This document shows, one piece after another, positions 33,797 through 42,249 of a DNA stretch of 53,763 nt. Origin of the DNA: Shewanella jiangmenensis (GTDB taxonomy: Bacteria; Pseudomonadota; Gammaproteobacteria; Enterobacterales; Shewanellaceae); NCBI RefSeq assembly GCF_018596335.1, contig NZ_JAHEPS010000013.1, forward strand, positions 1 through 53,763. The letters run 5' to 3'. Each line of letters opens with the position of its first letter. The first letter of the stretch is position 1. Both the position numbers and the translations under genes were made by a program. Below the pieces are notes generated by a model that saw only the letters and a program-made list of their open reading frames with translations, had not been told where the DNA came from and made no database searches.

Positions 33797-35014
33797 TTGT
33801 CGAAGAATAAGCCCATCTCCATTCCGGTGACCGAGCTTAGGTTGGGGCTGACAGTCAAGTTACCCCTGTCCTGGACTGAGCACCCGTTTCTCATCAATCG
33901 CATTGAGCTTAAAGAGCAGGCTCAAATCGACATGATCCGTGCCCTCAAGGTGAGCCACGTGCTGGTGCTGGCCGGTGCTGAGCTGCTGGATGCCGATGTA
34001 CCAAAAGAAGAAGTTACCCTCGAGGATGATGACGACGGCGGCGAAGAACTGCACGAGCGCGATCATCGTTTTGAGGCAAGAGTTGCTATCCGCAACAGCC
34101 AGCGCCGTTTTTTAACCTGTGTCAATGAGGCACGAACTCTGGTAAGCAAGCTTGGCAGCGATCCTGAGGGCGCCTACCGCGTGTCAGCCACCCTGGTTGA
34201 GCAGATGCTGGAGCATCTGTTTGAGTTTGAAGAAGCCTATCTGGCGCTGGTGAGCAGTGGCGATGCGGGGCCATCCATTACCCAACATGGCATCAGCGTT
34301 GCTGTGCTGTCGCTGATGATTGCCAAAGTGCTGGATTTGCCGAAAAAAGAGATGCGCGACATTGCCCTTGGCGCCCTGCTGCACGACATAGGCAAACTCA
34401 AGGTGCCTGATAACATCCGCCGTAAACGCGGCGCGCTGACACCGCAGGAGCAGAACTTTATCAACCAGCACCCCAACTATGGCCATGAGATGTTGTCCCG
34501 CAGCGGGCTTTTTCCTGAGGCGGTATTGCACATAGTGCGCCATCATCATGAGTTTATTGATGGCACGGGTTTCCCTGATGGTTTGACCGCAAAAAAGATG
34601 CCGCTGACCACCCAAATTGTTGCCCTTGCCAATGACTTTGAGTTTCAGCTGACTGCCCTTAGCATCGCCTCACCGCAGGTGGCGCTGGGTTACCTCTTCA
34701 AAAATCGCGCCGGTAAGCATGACGAGATGCTGATTTCGACCCTGGTGAAGGTGCTTGGCATTTATCCCCCAGGCACCCTGGTGCAATTGTCCGATGGCTC
34801 TGTGGGCAAGGTGATGATGACCACCCGTGAAGTAAAGCAGCCCAAGGTGTGGTCCTGTAACAGTGCCGGCGGCGATGCCGGGCTTAGGTTACTTATCAAT
34901 GAAGATGTGAGTATCGACAGGGTGCTTAAGGTCGAAGAGCTTTCCGAGGCGGCGATGCGAACCTTGCAGGCCGAGGCGCCAATCAATTTTTACTTTGCTG
35001 CCCTTGAGGCATAA
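33797..35014 (+). CDS. DUF3391/HD-GYP domain protein
   Basis: 405-residue predicted c-di-GMP phosphodiesterase. An N-terminal DUF3391-like region (about 1-130) contains an acidic stretch (EDDDDGGEE). The HD-GYP domain has the H196/D197 pair (LLHDIGK) and HHEFIDGTGFP; the third signature residue is F259 rather than Y. The TTG at 33797 is chosen: a full GCGGAGG ribosome site lies six bases upstream, while the 33 codons before it look non-coding. It shares an upstream region with the divergent candidate small RNA. Activity is inferred; some HD-GYP proteins are inactive. Confidence 0.88.
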   Translation: MSKNKPISIPVTELRLGLTVKLPLSWTEHPFLINRIELKEQAQIDMIRALKVSHVLVLAGAELLDADVPKEEVTLEDDDDGGEELHERDHRFEARVAIRNSQRRFLTCVNEARTLVSKLGSDPEGAYRVSATLVEQMLEHLFEFEEAYLALVSSGDAGPSITQHGISVAVLSLMIAKVLDLPKKEMRDIALGALLHDIGKLKVPDNIRRKRGALTPQEQNFINQHPNYGHEMLSRSGLFPEAVLHIVRHHHEFIDGTGFPDGLTAKKMPLTTQIVALANDFEFQLTALSIASPQVALGYLFKNRAGKHDEMLISTLVKVLGIYPPGTLVQLSDGSVGKVMMTTREVKQPKVWSCNSAGGDAGLRLLINEDVSIDRVLKVEELSEAAMRTLQAEAPINFYFAALEA

Positions 35015-35147
35015 CGGCTGTTTGCCGCGTGTCTTCGTTCTGGTGATCCCTGCTTCTTCTGCTGTTTCTTCTTGGTGCGGGGGCTTCTTTGTCGACCACA
35101 GCCTCCTTGTCGCGCGTGTCTTCCTTTTGGTTTGCTGAAGTTGGCAT
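34983..35147 (-). CDS. Possible 54-aa charged protein
   Basis: An ORF starting MPTSANQKED has AGGAG six bases before its ATG, an ideal ribosome site. The 54 residues are charged and low in hydrophobics (Arg, Lys, Glu, Asp, Gln), so it would be soluble and possibly disordered. It overlaps the end of the HD-GYP gene on the other strand by 32 bases. A 78-codon ORF in a neighbouring frame lacks a ribosome site. No family recognised. Confidence 0.3.
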   Translation of the reverse strand: MPTSANQKEDTRDKEAVVDKEAPAPRRNSRRSRDHQNEDTRQTAVMPQGQQSKN

Positions 35148-35239
35148 GTGCCACTCCTTTTAGCGTGTTTGTCATCTTAGACGGTGTAGCGTCCGGTGAA
35201 AGGCGAGGGGAAAGCCGGCAGTGCACTTGACACCGTCAG

Positions 35240-35295
35240 ATCACTCTCGTCATATCACTCTCGTCACATCACTCCCGTTATTTCATTCCCGTCTG
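35240..35295. repeat. 14-bp tandem repeat, 4 copies
   Basis: ATCACTCTCGTCAT, ATCACTCTCGTCAC, ATCACTCCCGTTAT, TTCATTCCCGTCTG at 35240, 35254, 35268 and 35282. It lies in the 379-base gap before the YeeZ-like gene, which otherwise shows only the small ORF at 34983-35147. Confidence 0.85.
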
Positions 35296-35393
35296 TTCGT
35301 ACCTACGCGCTGATTTGCTCAGGCGATACTTGAGTTTTCATCCAGCCTGCGTATCCTGAATGCCACTTCTATTGGCTGGTTTTGCAAAGGTTT

Positions 35394-36272
35394 ATGTCTT
35401 CAGTATCCAGTGCTGCTGTTTTAACTAACACGCTGCCGTCGGTCAGTGTAATTGGTTGTGGTTGGTTTGGTTTGCCGCTGGCGCAGCAATTGCGAAGGCA
35501 GGGTTATGCCGTTAAGGGCTGTAAGCGCAGTCCTGAGGGGGTGGCCATGTTAAGCACCCTCGGGATTGAGGCCTATTTGCTGGACCTTGACACCGATGAC
35601 GCTGCGTCGCCCGCGCTGCTTGATGCCGATGTGCTGGTGATAAACCTGCCGCCGGGGCTTCGGCGCGGTGACAGCGGCTACCTTGAGCGCCTGTCACGCT
35701 TGATTGTTGCGATGAAAACCGCCCCGAAGCGGCTTATCTTTATCAGTACCACGGGCGTTTATCCTGATCTGGTGCAAACCATGACAGAAAGCGACGCCTG
35801 TGTGCACTCGCCTGTGGCGGCTGTGCTGCTTGGCGCCGAGACGCTGTTTGCCGGACTCAATACCACAGTGGTGCGTTTTGCCGGGCTTGTTGGCCCCGGG
35901 CGTCATCCCGGCCGCTTCTTTGCCGGTAAAACCTGCGTTGGCGGTGCAAATATGCCCGTTAACCTGGTGCATCTGGCGGATTGCATAGCGGCGGTGCAGT
36001 TATTGATATCAGCCCCAGATGTGGAAGCCGTGTACAACCTTTGCGCGCCCATCCATCCGGATAAAAAGACATTTTATACCGAGGCTGCACGGTTGGCCGG
36101 TTTGCCGCTACCCGATTTTGTAGCGGACGATTTAGCGGATAGTGCAGCGGATGCTCAGGATAATAAAGGCGGCAAAACCATCGATGGCAGCCTGATTTGC
36201 CGTGTTCATGGTTTTGAGTATCGCTATTGCGATCCGATGGCGCTGCTTCAGGACGCGCATGCTTTTAAGTGA
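35394..36272 (+). CDS. NAD(P)-binding YeeZ-like protein
   Basis: 292-residue Rossmann-fold protein of the extended SDR/epimerase type, similar to E. coli YeeZ. The cofactor loop is GCGWFGLPLAQQL (about 22-34), followed by a basic segment (KGCKRSPEG) that would favour NADP. FISTTGVYPDL (about 121-131) holds the usual Ser/Thr-Tyr region, but the YxxxK of true SDRs is not clear. Substrate unknown. ATG at 35394 (MSSVSSAAV) is used; a TTG four codons upstream is an alternative. Its last codons (AFK-stop) lie in a 15-bp tandem repeat. Confidence 0.78.
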   Translation: MSSVSSAAVLTNTLPSVSVIGCGWFGLPLAQQLRRQGYAVKGCKRSPEGVAMLSTLGIEAYLLDLDTDDAASPALLDADVLVINLPPGLRRGDSGYLERLSRLIVAMKTAPKRLIFISTTGVYPDLVQTMTESDACVHSPVAAVLLGAETLFAGLNTTVVRFAGLVGPGRHPGRFFAGKTCVGGANMPVNLVHLADCIAAVQLLISAPDVEAVYNLCAPIHPDKKTFYTEAARLAGLPLPDFVADDLADSAADAQDNKGGKTIDGSLICRVHGFEYRYCDPMALLQDAHAFK

Positions 36273-36305
36273 ATGGCTTTTAAGTAAATGGCGTTTTAAG
36301 TGAAT
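36261..36305. repeat. 15-bp tandem repeat, 3 copies, across a stop codon
   Basis: GCTTTTAAGTGAATG, GCTTTTAAGTAAATG and GCGTTTTAAGTGAAT at 36261, 36276 and 36291. The stop codon of the YeeZ-like gene (36270-36272) is inside the first copy. Confidence 0.85.
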
Positions 36306-36380
36306 AGTACATGGCGTGAAAGCTTTTTTAAGCGAGGCTCCGGTCTGGCAAACCGGTGGTATAACTAGCTTAGCTAAAAA

Positions 36381-36409
36381 GTGGCCGCATCATCGCCATC
36401 AGCGGCCAC
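36381..36409. repeat. Hairpin upstream of dsbA
   Basis: GTGGCCGC (36381-36388) and GCGGCCAC (36402-36409), perfect 8-bp arms with a 13-nt loop, 47 bases before the dsbA start. It lacks a T-run on the plus strand; AAAAA precedes it, so on the minus strand it could end a transcript. Confidence 0.4.
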
Positions 36410-36455
36410 AGTGACAGTGGGTTTACACAATAATAACCGAGAGAAGGACATTTCT

Positions 36456-37058
36456 ATGCGCTTGATATTGAAGGGCTCAGCATTACTCGCAGGGCTGCTG
36501 ATGTCTGCGGCCCTGTTTGCGGCCGATTTTGTCGAAGGGAAAGATTACGTCAAGGTCGAGGGTTTCCCTGAGGCCAAAACACCGGTGGTGCGGGAGTTTT
36601 TCTCCTATAACTGTCCCCATTGTTACCGGATGGAGCACACGCTGTCACCCGTGGTTAAACAGCTTGGCAGCGACGTCAGTTTTGAGCGCACGCCGGTGGG
36701 CGCGGGGCGTCCGGCCTGGCAATTAAGCCAGCTTGCTTATTATCTGGCGCAAACCTTTAAAGTGACCGAGCAAAGCCATGGCGCGATTTTTAAACAGGTG
36801 CAGGAGCTTGCGCCCTTTGCAACTGAAGCCGACGTAAAGCGCTTTTTTGAAGGGCAGGGCATAGCCGCAGCCGACATTGACAAGGCGCTGGCCTCCGCCG
36901 ATCGCAGCTTTACCCTGATGGGGTATGACAATCAAACGGCGTTATCAGGAATAAGCGGCGTACCAAGCCTTCTGGTTAACGGCAAATACATGCTCAATAT
37001 TCAGGGCCGCAGCAGTGAGGAGCTGGCGGCGCTGGTGAAGTTTGTCGCCAAGCTCTGA
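36456..37058 (+). CDS. dsbA: Thiol:disulfide interchange protein DsbA-like
   Basis: 200-residue periplasmic thioredoxin-fold oxidoreductase that introduces disulfides into exported proteins. A signal peptide (about residues 1-22, ending SAALFAA) precedes the active-site CPHC (C53-C56) within FFSYNCPHCYRME, and the cis-proline is P170 (SGVPSL). ATG at 36456 has AAGGA seven bases upstream. The partner DsbB is not in the window. A terminator follows 20 bases after the stop. Confidence 0.95.
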   Translation: MRLILKGSALLAGLLMSAALFAADFVEGKDYVKVEGFPEAKTPVVREFFSYNCPHCYRMEHTLSPVVKQLGSDVSFERTPVGAGRPAWQLSQLAYYLAQTFKVTEQSHGAIFKQVQELAPFATEADVKRFFEGQGIAAADIDKALASADRSFTLMGYDNQTALSGISGVPSLLVNGKYMLNIQGRSSEELAALVKFVAKL

Positions 37059-37077
37059 TTATCTATGCAGTTAAACG

Positions 37078-37101
37078 CGCCCGGCCTTGCCGGGCGTTTT
37101 T
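37078..37101 (+). terminator. dsbA terminator
   Basis: CGCCCGGC (37078-37085), loop CTT, GCCGGGCG (37089-37096), then TTTTT. Confidence 0.9.
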
Positions 37102-37234
37102 GTTTGTTAGACCTAGGTCGCACAGCGGGTAAAAAAACGGTTTAGCAACTTGCTGTGTATTTGGCTTAATTGAATTAAAAACAAACAGTTAAAGCTATAT
37201 TGGTGTAGGTCGCAATTGCAACTTAGACTAAGGT

Positions 37235-37250
37235 CGTGATTGAGGTCACA
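37235..37250. promoter_or_regulatory. CRP-like site before the symporter genes
   Basis: CGTGATTGAGGTCACA keeps the CRP half-sites (TGTGA-N6-TCACA) with one mismatch and the correct six-base spacer, 63 bases before the DUF4212 gene. Several AGGTCG copies (about 37115, 37207 and 37231) surround it. Carbon-source control of an organic-acid symporter by CRP would be sensible. Confidence 0.55.
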
Positions 37251-37312
37251 CTTCGCCTTGCTAGATTAACCCTGACTTAACTTAATTATTAAAACACAGG
37301 GGAGTCACAACA

Positions 37313-37579
37313 ATGGCATTCGAAAGCAACGAAAAGGCACAGGGTTACTGGCGCGAAAATCTTCGCCTGGTGATCACCCTGTTGGCAGTCTGGTTTGTCG
37401 TATCTTACGGCTTTGGCATTCTGCTGGTGGATGTGCTTAACCAAATCACCTTTATGGGCTTCAAACTGGGATTCTGGTTTGCTCAGCAGGGTTCCATGTA
37501 CGTATTCGTGGCGCTGATTTTTATCTACGCAGCGAAAGCGAACGCACTCGATAAAAAATATAACGTTCACGAAGACTGA
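37313..37579 (+). CDS. DUF4212 symporter small subunit
   Basis: 88-residue protein with two membrane segments (about 20-41 and 52-75), starting with a polar stretch (ESNEKAQGYWREN). This is the DUF4212 pattern, a small membrane protein always found just before a sodium:solute symporter of the ActP-like VC_2705 group. It probably forms or stabilises that transporter. The symporter starts 11 bases after its stop. A GGGGAG ribosome site precedes the ATG. A CRP-like site lies upstream. Confidence 0.9.
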   Translation: MAFESNEKAQGYWRENLRLVITLLAVWFVVSYGFGILLVDVLNQITFMGFKLGFWFAQQGSMYVFVALIFIYAAKANALDKKYNVHED

Positions 37580-37590
37580 GGAGCACTGCG

Positions 37591-39327
37591 ATGGATGTTC
37601 AAACTCTGACATACCTGATTGTGGGGCTTTCTTTCGCCCTGTATATCGGTATCGCTATTTGGACCAAAGCTGGTTCAACCAAAGAATTTTACGTCGCCGG
37701 TGGCGGCGTGCCCCCTGTAATGAATGGTATGGCGACTGCCGCTGACTGGATGTCGGCTGCATCGTTTATTTCACTGGCGGGGATCATCTCCTTTGCCGGT
37801 TACGACGGCTCTGTGTACCTGATGGGTTGGACCGGTGGCTACGTGCTGCTGGCGCTGTGTATGGCACCCTACCTGCGTAAGTTTGGCAAGTTTACCGTGC
37901 CTGACTTTATCGGTGAGCGCTATTACTCCCAGGCCGCCCGCACTGTGGCTGTAGTTTGTGCCATCTTCATCTGCTTTACCTACATTGCCGGCCAGATGCG
38001 CGGCGTGGGCGTGGTGTTCTCCCGCTTCCTCGAAGTGGAAGTGGACACCGGCGTATACATAGGTATGGCTGTGGTGTTCTTCTACGCCGTACTCGGCGGT
38101 ATGAAGGGTATTACCTACACTCAGGTTGCCCAGTACTGCGTGCTGATTTTCGCCTTCATGGTGCCTGCGATTTTCCTGTCGGTGATGATGACAGGTCATG
38201 TGCTACCACAGATTGGTTTTGGTGCTGAGCTGATTGATGCGGCTGGCAACGGTACCGGTGTGTATCTGCTGGATAAGCTCGATGGTCTGTCGACTGAGCT
38301 TGGTCTTGCGCCCTACACCGACGGCTCCAAGAGCATGATTGACGTGTTCGCCATTACTGCTGCGCTGATGGTCGGTACTGCCGGTCTGCCACACGTGATT
38401 GTGCGCTTCTTTACCGTTCCAAGGGTAAAAGATGCTCGCTCTAGCGCTGGCTGGGCGCTGGTATTTATCGCCATCATGTACACCACTGTACCTGCACTGG
38501 CAGCCTTCTCCCGCGTAAACATGATTGAAACCATCAATGGCACCGACGGCAAGGGTGTTGCCCATGAGCAGGCACCAGGTTGGGTTCAGAACTGGGAAAA
38601 AACCGGTCTTATCAAGTGGGAAGACAAAAACGCCGATGGCCTGATGTACTACGGCAAAGGCAAGATTGAAGACGCTGCTGCGCCTAACGAGATGAAAATC
38701 GACAACGACATCATCGTACTGGCTACCCCTGAAATCGCCAACCTGCCAGCCTGGGTAATCGCGCTGGTGGCTGCGGGTGGTCTGGCTGCCGCGCTGTCAA
38801 CCTCTGCCGGTCTGCTGCTGGTTATCTCGACCTCGGTTTCTCACGACCTGATGAAGAAAGGCTTTGCGCCGAACATTTCTGACAAGCAGGAGCTGCTGTA
38901 TGCCCGTATCGCGGCGGCCGTGGGTATCGTAATTGCCGGTTACTTCGGCGTTAACCCACCCGGCTTTGTGGCGGCGGTAGTGGCCTTTGCCTTCGGTCTG
39001 GCGGCATCGTCACTGTTCCCTGCCATCGTTATGGGGATCTTCTCCAAGAAGATGAACAAAGAAGGCGCGATTGCCGGTATGGTGGCAGGTCTTGCCTTCA
39101 CCACTTGCTACATCGTGTACTTCAAGTTTGTTAACCCAACCGGCAACATCCCAGCCAACTGGCTGTTCGGGATCTCTCCGGAAGGTATCGGTATGATTGG
39201 TATGATTGTGAACTTCGTAGTTGCTGCGCTGGTTGCCAAGCTGACTGCCGCTGTGCCTGCCCATGTAGAAGCGATGGTTGACTCTATCCGCTTCCCTAAA
39301 GGTGCCGGCGAAGCTTCGGATCACTGA
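37591..39327 (+). CDS. Sodium:solute symporter, ActP-like (VC_2705 subfamily)
   Basis: 578-residue inner membrane transporter of the SSS family with about 13 membrane segments. Typical motifs are KEFYVAGGGVPPVMNGMATAAD near the N-terminus (about 31-52), GGMKGITYTQVAQY (about 169-182) and GGLAAALSTSAGLLLVISTS (about 401-420). It has a larger soluble loop (about 310-375) rich in charged residues. Acetate or another short-chain carboxylate is the likely substrate by family; lactate or pyruvate is possible. It is co-transcribed with the DUF4212 gene and followed by a strong terminator. Confidence 0.93.
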   Translation: MDVQTLTYLIVGLSFALYIGIAIWTKAGSTKEFYVAGGGVPPVMNGMATAADWMSAASFISLAGIISFAGYDGSVYLMGWTGGYVLLALCMAPYLRKFGKFTVPDFIGERYYSQAARTVAVVCAIFICFTYIAGQMRGVGVVFSRFLEVEVDTGVYIGMAVVFFYAVLGGMKGITYTQVAQYCVLIFAFMVPAIFLSVMMTGHVLPQIGFGAELIDAAGNGTGVYLLDKLDGLSTELGLAPYTDGSKSMIDVFAITAALMVGTAGLPHVIVRFFTVPRVKDARSSAGWALVFIAIMYTTVPALAAFSRVNMIETINGTDGKGVAHEQAPGWVQNWEKTGLIKWEDKNADGLMYYGKGKIEDAAAPNEMKIDNDIIVLATPEIANLPAWVIALVAAGGLAAALSTSAGLLLVISTSVSHDLMKKGFAPNISDKQELLYARIAAAVGIVIAGYFGVNPPGFVAAVVAFAFGLAASSLFPAIVMGIFSKKMNKEGAIAGMVAGLAFTTCYIVYFKFVNPTGNIPANWLFGISPEGIGMIGMIVNFVVAALVAKLTAAVPAHVEAMVDSIRFPKGAGEASDH

Positions 39328-39363
39328 TAATCGCTCGAACGATTGACCTAACATCAATCAGGT

Positions 39364-39390
39364 AAAAACGGCGCTTCGGCGCCGTTTTTG
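39364..39390 (+). terminator. Symporter operon terminator
   Basis: AAAAACGGCGC (39364-39374), loop TTCG, GCGCCGTTTTT (39379-39389): an 11-bp stem with tetraloop and T-run. Confidence 0.93.
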
Positions 39391-39504
39391 TTTTTATGCC
39401 CACGCCATCGGCTGTTGGATTTTACTATGGTCGTATAGTGATTTTCAGCGCCACCGTTTTATAGTGGGGGCTTATGGTTAACCCCTTGGGGAAATGGAGC
39501 TTTT

Positions 39505-41352
39505 ATGGATGCCAGTGAAATTGAGCCGCTAAACCAGTTTCTCAGCCAACTGGTGCCCTTTGATTCTCTGTCCGGCAGCGAGCTTGGCGAGAGTATCCGC
39601 AAATTATCCGTTGGCTACTACAGCAAAGCCATGGGCCATGTGCCGCTGGACCCGGCCAATCCGCAGCTCTATATCGTTCGCAGCGGCGCCTTTGAGGTGC
39701 GGGACGGCGAAGGCGAGCTGCTTGACCGTCTGGGCGAGGGTGACTTTTTTGGTTTTCCATCGCTCTTAAGCGGCGAAGCCACCACCAACAAGGTCGCAAT
39801 TCTTGAAGATGGCCTGGTGTATCACCTGGACCCCGACACCTTCAATTATCTTCGTCGCCAGAGCCGCGAATTTGACCGCTTTTTCAACCGCGCTTTTGCC
39901 AAACGGCTGCGGCATCAGGCGCGCTTCAAAGCCAAAGAGCTTACCACCACCAGTCGGGTGAGCTCGGTGATGGCAAGCTCGCCGCTAAAAATTGACTGTA
40001 ACGACAGTATTCAGACGGCGGCACGGATGATGCGTGACGCACGGGTATCGTCGCTGCTGGTGACTGATAACGGCAAGCTGTGCGGCATTTTAACCGACAG
40101 AGATCTTCGCAATCGGGTACTTGCCGAGGGGCTTGATGGCCGTTTGCCTGTGCATCAGGCGATGACCCGTCAGCCGGTGACCATTCATGCCGCGGCGCTG
40201 GTGTTTGAAGCCATGCTCGCCATGAGCGAGCGCAATATTCACCACCTGCCGGTGCTCGATGGCGATGAGCCTGTGGGGGTGATTTCCAGCACAGACATTT
40301 TGCGCAGTCAGGGCTCGCAGCCTCTGATGCTGATTGGCGAAATTGAGCGCCAGCGCGATGTCCCAAGTTTGATTGGGGTCAGCAAAAAAATTCCTGAGCT
40401 TTTGCAAAGCCTTATCAGCGCCGATGCCCGCGCCGAGGAAATCGGCCGGGTGCTCACTTCGGTAACAGACGCACTGACCCGCAGGCTCATAGTGCTCAAT
40501 CAGCAAATCCTCGGTGAAGCGCCGATGGCCTTTTGCTGGCTCGCCTTTGGCTCTCAGGGGCGGCAGGATCAGGCGGCCTGCTCAGATCAGGATAATGGCT
40601 TGCTGCTTGCCCATGAGCCCGATGACCACGCCGCCGGCTATTTTGATGCTCTCAGTCACGCCGTGTGCCGTGGGCTTGATGAGTGCGGCTACCGCTTTTG
40701 CCCGGGCGACATCATGGCGCAAAACCCAAGCTGGCGCATGAGTCTGGATAAGTGGCAGCAGGTGTTTGATAAATGGGTAAAATCCCCCGAGCCAAAAGCC
40801 TTGATGCACGCGTCCATCTTCTTTGATATGCGCCCGGTGTTCGGCCCGCAAACCTTATTTGATGCGCTGCAGGATAAGGTGCTCGCCGGCACCAAAGACA
40901 ATGATATTTTCCTTGCCGGTATGGCCGGTAACAGCCTCAAAGAAGCGCCGCCACTCGGGTTTTTCCGAAAGTTTGTATTGGAGCGCGATGGCAGCGAAGT
41001 CAAGGGTATCGACCTTAAGCACAAGGGCAATGCGCTGATTAATGACATCGCCAGGGTGTACGCGCTGAGCGCCGGGATCAAGGAGGTCAATACCGCCAAG
41101 CGCATTCGCGCGCTGATGGAGCTTGGGGTCATTGGCCGTAAAGATGCGCTTAATCTTGCTGATGCGCAGGAGTTTATCGCCCATATGCGCTTGGCCAATC
41201 AGGGGCGGCAGCATGAGCAGGGAATAAGCGTCAGCAATTACTTAAAGCCACAGCAGTTATCGTCCCTGGTGCGCCATCAGCTGAGGGATGCCTTTAAAGT
41301 GGTGCACGACGCCCAGTCCGGCTTGCGGCTTAAGTTTTTGCGAAGCTTTTGA
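39505..41352 (+). CDS. cNMP-binding/CBS/DUF294 nucleotidyltransferase-like protein
   Basis: 615-residue cytoplasmic signalling protein. Domains in order: a cyclic-nucleotide-binding-like domain (about 15-130), two CBS domains (about 155-275), and a DUF294 nucleotidyltransferase-like domain (GSQGRQDQAACSDQDNGLL, about 349-367). A DUF294 C-terminal helical domain runs from about 475 to 610. The GS...D-x-D pattern suggests a GlnD-like nucleotidyltransferase fold; the target is unknown. It lies just after the ActP-like symporter, an association common in Shewanella and Vibrio, and overlaps the next gene by four bases. A role in regulating organic-acid use is inference from context. Confidence 0.9.
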   Translation: MDASEIEPLNQFLSQLVPFDSLSGSELGESIRKLSVGYYSKAMGHVPLDPANPQLYIVRSGAFEVRDGEGELLDRLGEGDFFGFPSLLSGEATTNKVAILEDGLVYHLDPDTFNYLRRQSREFDRFFNRAFAKRLRHQARFKAKELTTTSRVSSVMASSPLKIDCNDSIQTAARMMRDARVSSLLVTDNGKLCGILTDRDLRNRVLAEGLDGRLPVHQAMTRQPVTIHAAALVFEAMLAMSERNIHHLPVLDGDEPVGVISSTDILRSQGSQPLMLIGEIERQRDVPSLIGVSKKIPELLQSLISADARAEEIGRVLTSVTDALTRRLIVLNQQILGEAPMAFCWLAFGSQGRQDQAACSDQDNGLLLAHEPDDHAAGYFDALSHAVCRGLDECGYRFCPGDIMAQNPSWRMSLDKWQQVFDKWVKSPEPKALMHASIFFDMRPVFGPQTLFDALQDKVLAGTKDNDIFLAGMAGNSLKEAPPLGFFRKFVLERDGSEVKGIDLKHKGNALINDIARVYALSAGIKEVNTAKRIRALMELGVIGRKDALNLADAQEFIAHMRLANQGRQHEQGISVSNYLKPQQLSSLVRHQLRDAFKVVHDAQSGLRLKFLRSF

Positions 41353-42038
41353 TGGTGTCCTCAACGCTTATCCGTCCTCGGCTTTGGTGGAAAAGCCGCC
41401 GTCTTAACGAGCCGCTCCTTGCCGAGCTGCTCGTGAGCCAACGTAAGCTGTTGTCGCTGCCCTTGATTGAGGTGCCGCTGCTCGCGATTGATATGGAAAT
41501 GACCGGCCTTAATCCGCTTGAAGATCAAATTCTTGCCATCGCCGTTGCGCCGCTTCAGGGCGGTATGATTAAGCTTTCTGAGGCGCAGGAGGTGCGGGTC
41601 GCGATTGCCGGCAGCGTTGGCCAGAGCGCGGCCATTCACGGCATTACTGACCGCGAGCTTAAGGATGCCATGAGTCTTGATGAGGCGATGCGCTGGCTTA
41701 TCAGTCGGCTTCATGGCCACATTGCGGTGGCGCACCACGCGCCGCTGGATTTACGGTTTGTCGGGCAAGGGATGGCGCAGGTATTTAAGGAGAGCGCGCC
41801 GCTGCTGGCGCTCGATACGCTGCAGCTTGAGCGGGCGCGGCTGCTTCGCTGTCAGGACGTGATTAAAGAGGGCAGTTTACGCCTCGGCGCCTGCCGCGAG
41901 CGTTATGGCCTGCCGGTGTACCACGCCCACAATGCCCTCACCGATGCGCTTGCCTGCGCTGAGCTGCTGCTGGCCCAGCTTGCTGCCATGGGCGCCTGGC
42001 AGCAGCCGCTTTCAAGTCTGGCGATGCTGAGCGACTGA
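41349..42038 (+). CDS. DEDDh 3'-5' exonuclease (DnaQ-like)
   Basis: 229-residue exonuclease of the DNA polymerase III epsilon family. The metal ligands appear as D48 and E50 (LLAIDMEMTG), an aspartate in AHHAPLDLRFV, and the H/D pair in HAHNALTDALACAEL. The first 40 residues form a non-catalytic extension. Start and preceding stop overlap by four bases, so it is translated with the DUF294 protein. It is not the replicative epsilon subunit, judging by context and size; nucleic-acid substrate unknown. Confidence 0.9.
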   Translation: MMVSSTLIRPRLWWKSRRLNEPLLAELLVSQRKLLSLPLIEVPLLAIDMEMTGLNPLEDQILAIAVAPLQGGMIKLSEAQEVRVAIAGSVGQSAAIHGITDRELKDAMSLDEAMRWLISRLHGHIAVAHHAPLDLRFVGQGMAQVFKESAPLLALDTLQLERARLLRCQDVIKEGSLRLGACRERYGLPVYHAHNALTDALACAELLLAQLAAMGAWQQPLSSLAMLSD

Positions 42039-42085
42039 TTTTTGAATTGCTGCTTAACGTTTTTGCGCCATGTGGGCATCAAAGC

Positions 42086-42125
42086 CGCGATTTAACGCGA
42101 TTTTGCGCGATTTAGCGCGATTTAC
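42086..42125. repeat. 10-bp tandem repeat, 4 copies
   Basis: CGCGATTTAA, CGCGATTTTG, CGCGATTTAG and CGCGATTTAC follow one another without gaps, about one helical turn each, 125 bases before the LRAT-like gene. This places the CGCGA boxes on one DNA face. Confidence 0.9.
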
Positions 42126-42249
42126 CGAAGGATAACTCAGCTTAGTGCCCACAAGCGGCGCTTTCACACACTCCTTTACAGATTTTCATTCTGCTTTCAG
42201 ACAGTCAGCGTCTAATCTGCCAATAAGCCATATCGTGTGGGAGCTTTGT

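Noticed and set aside
34990..35226. 78-codon minus-strand ORF after the HD-GYP gene
   Set aside because: No ribosome site; the frame at 34983-35147 with an AGGAG site is a better candidate, and even that is weak.
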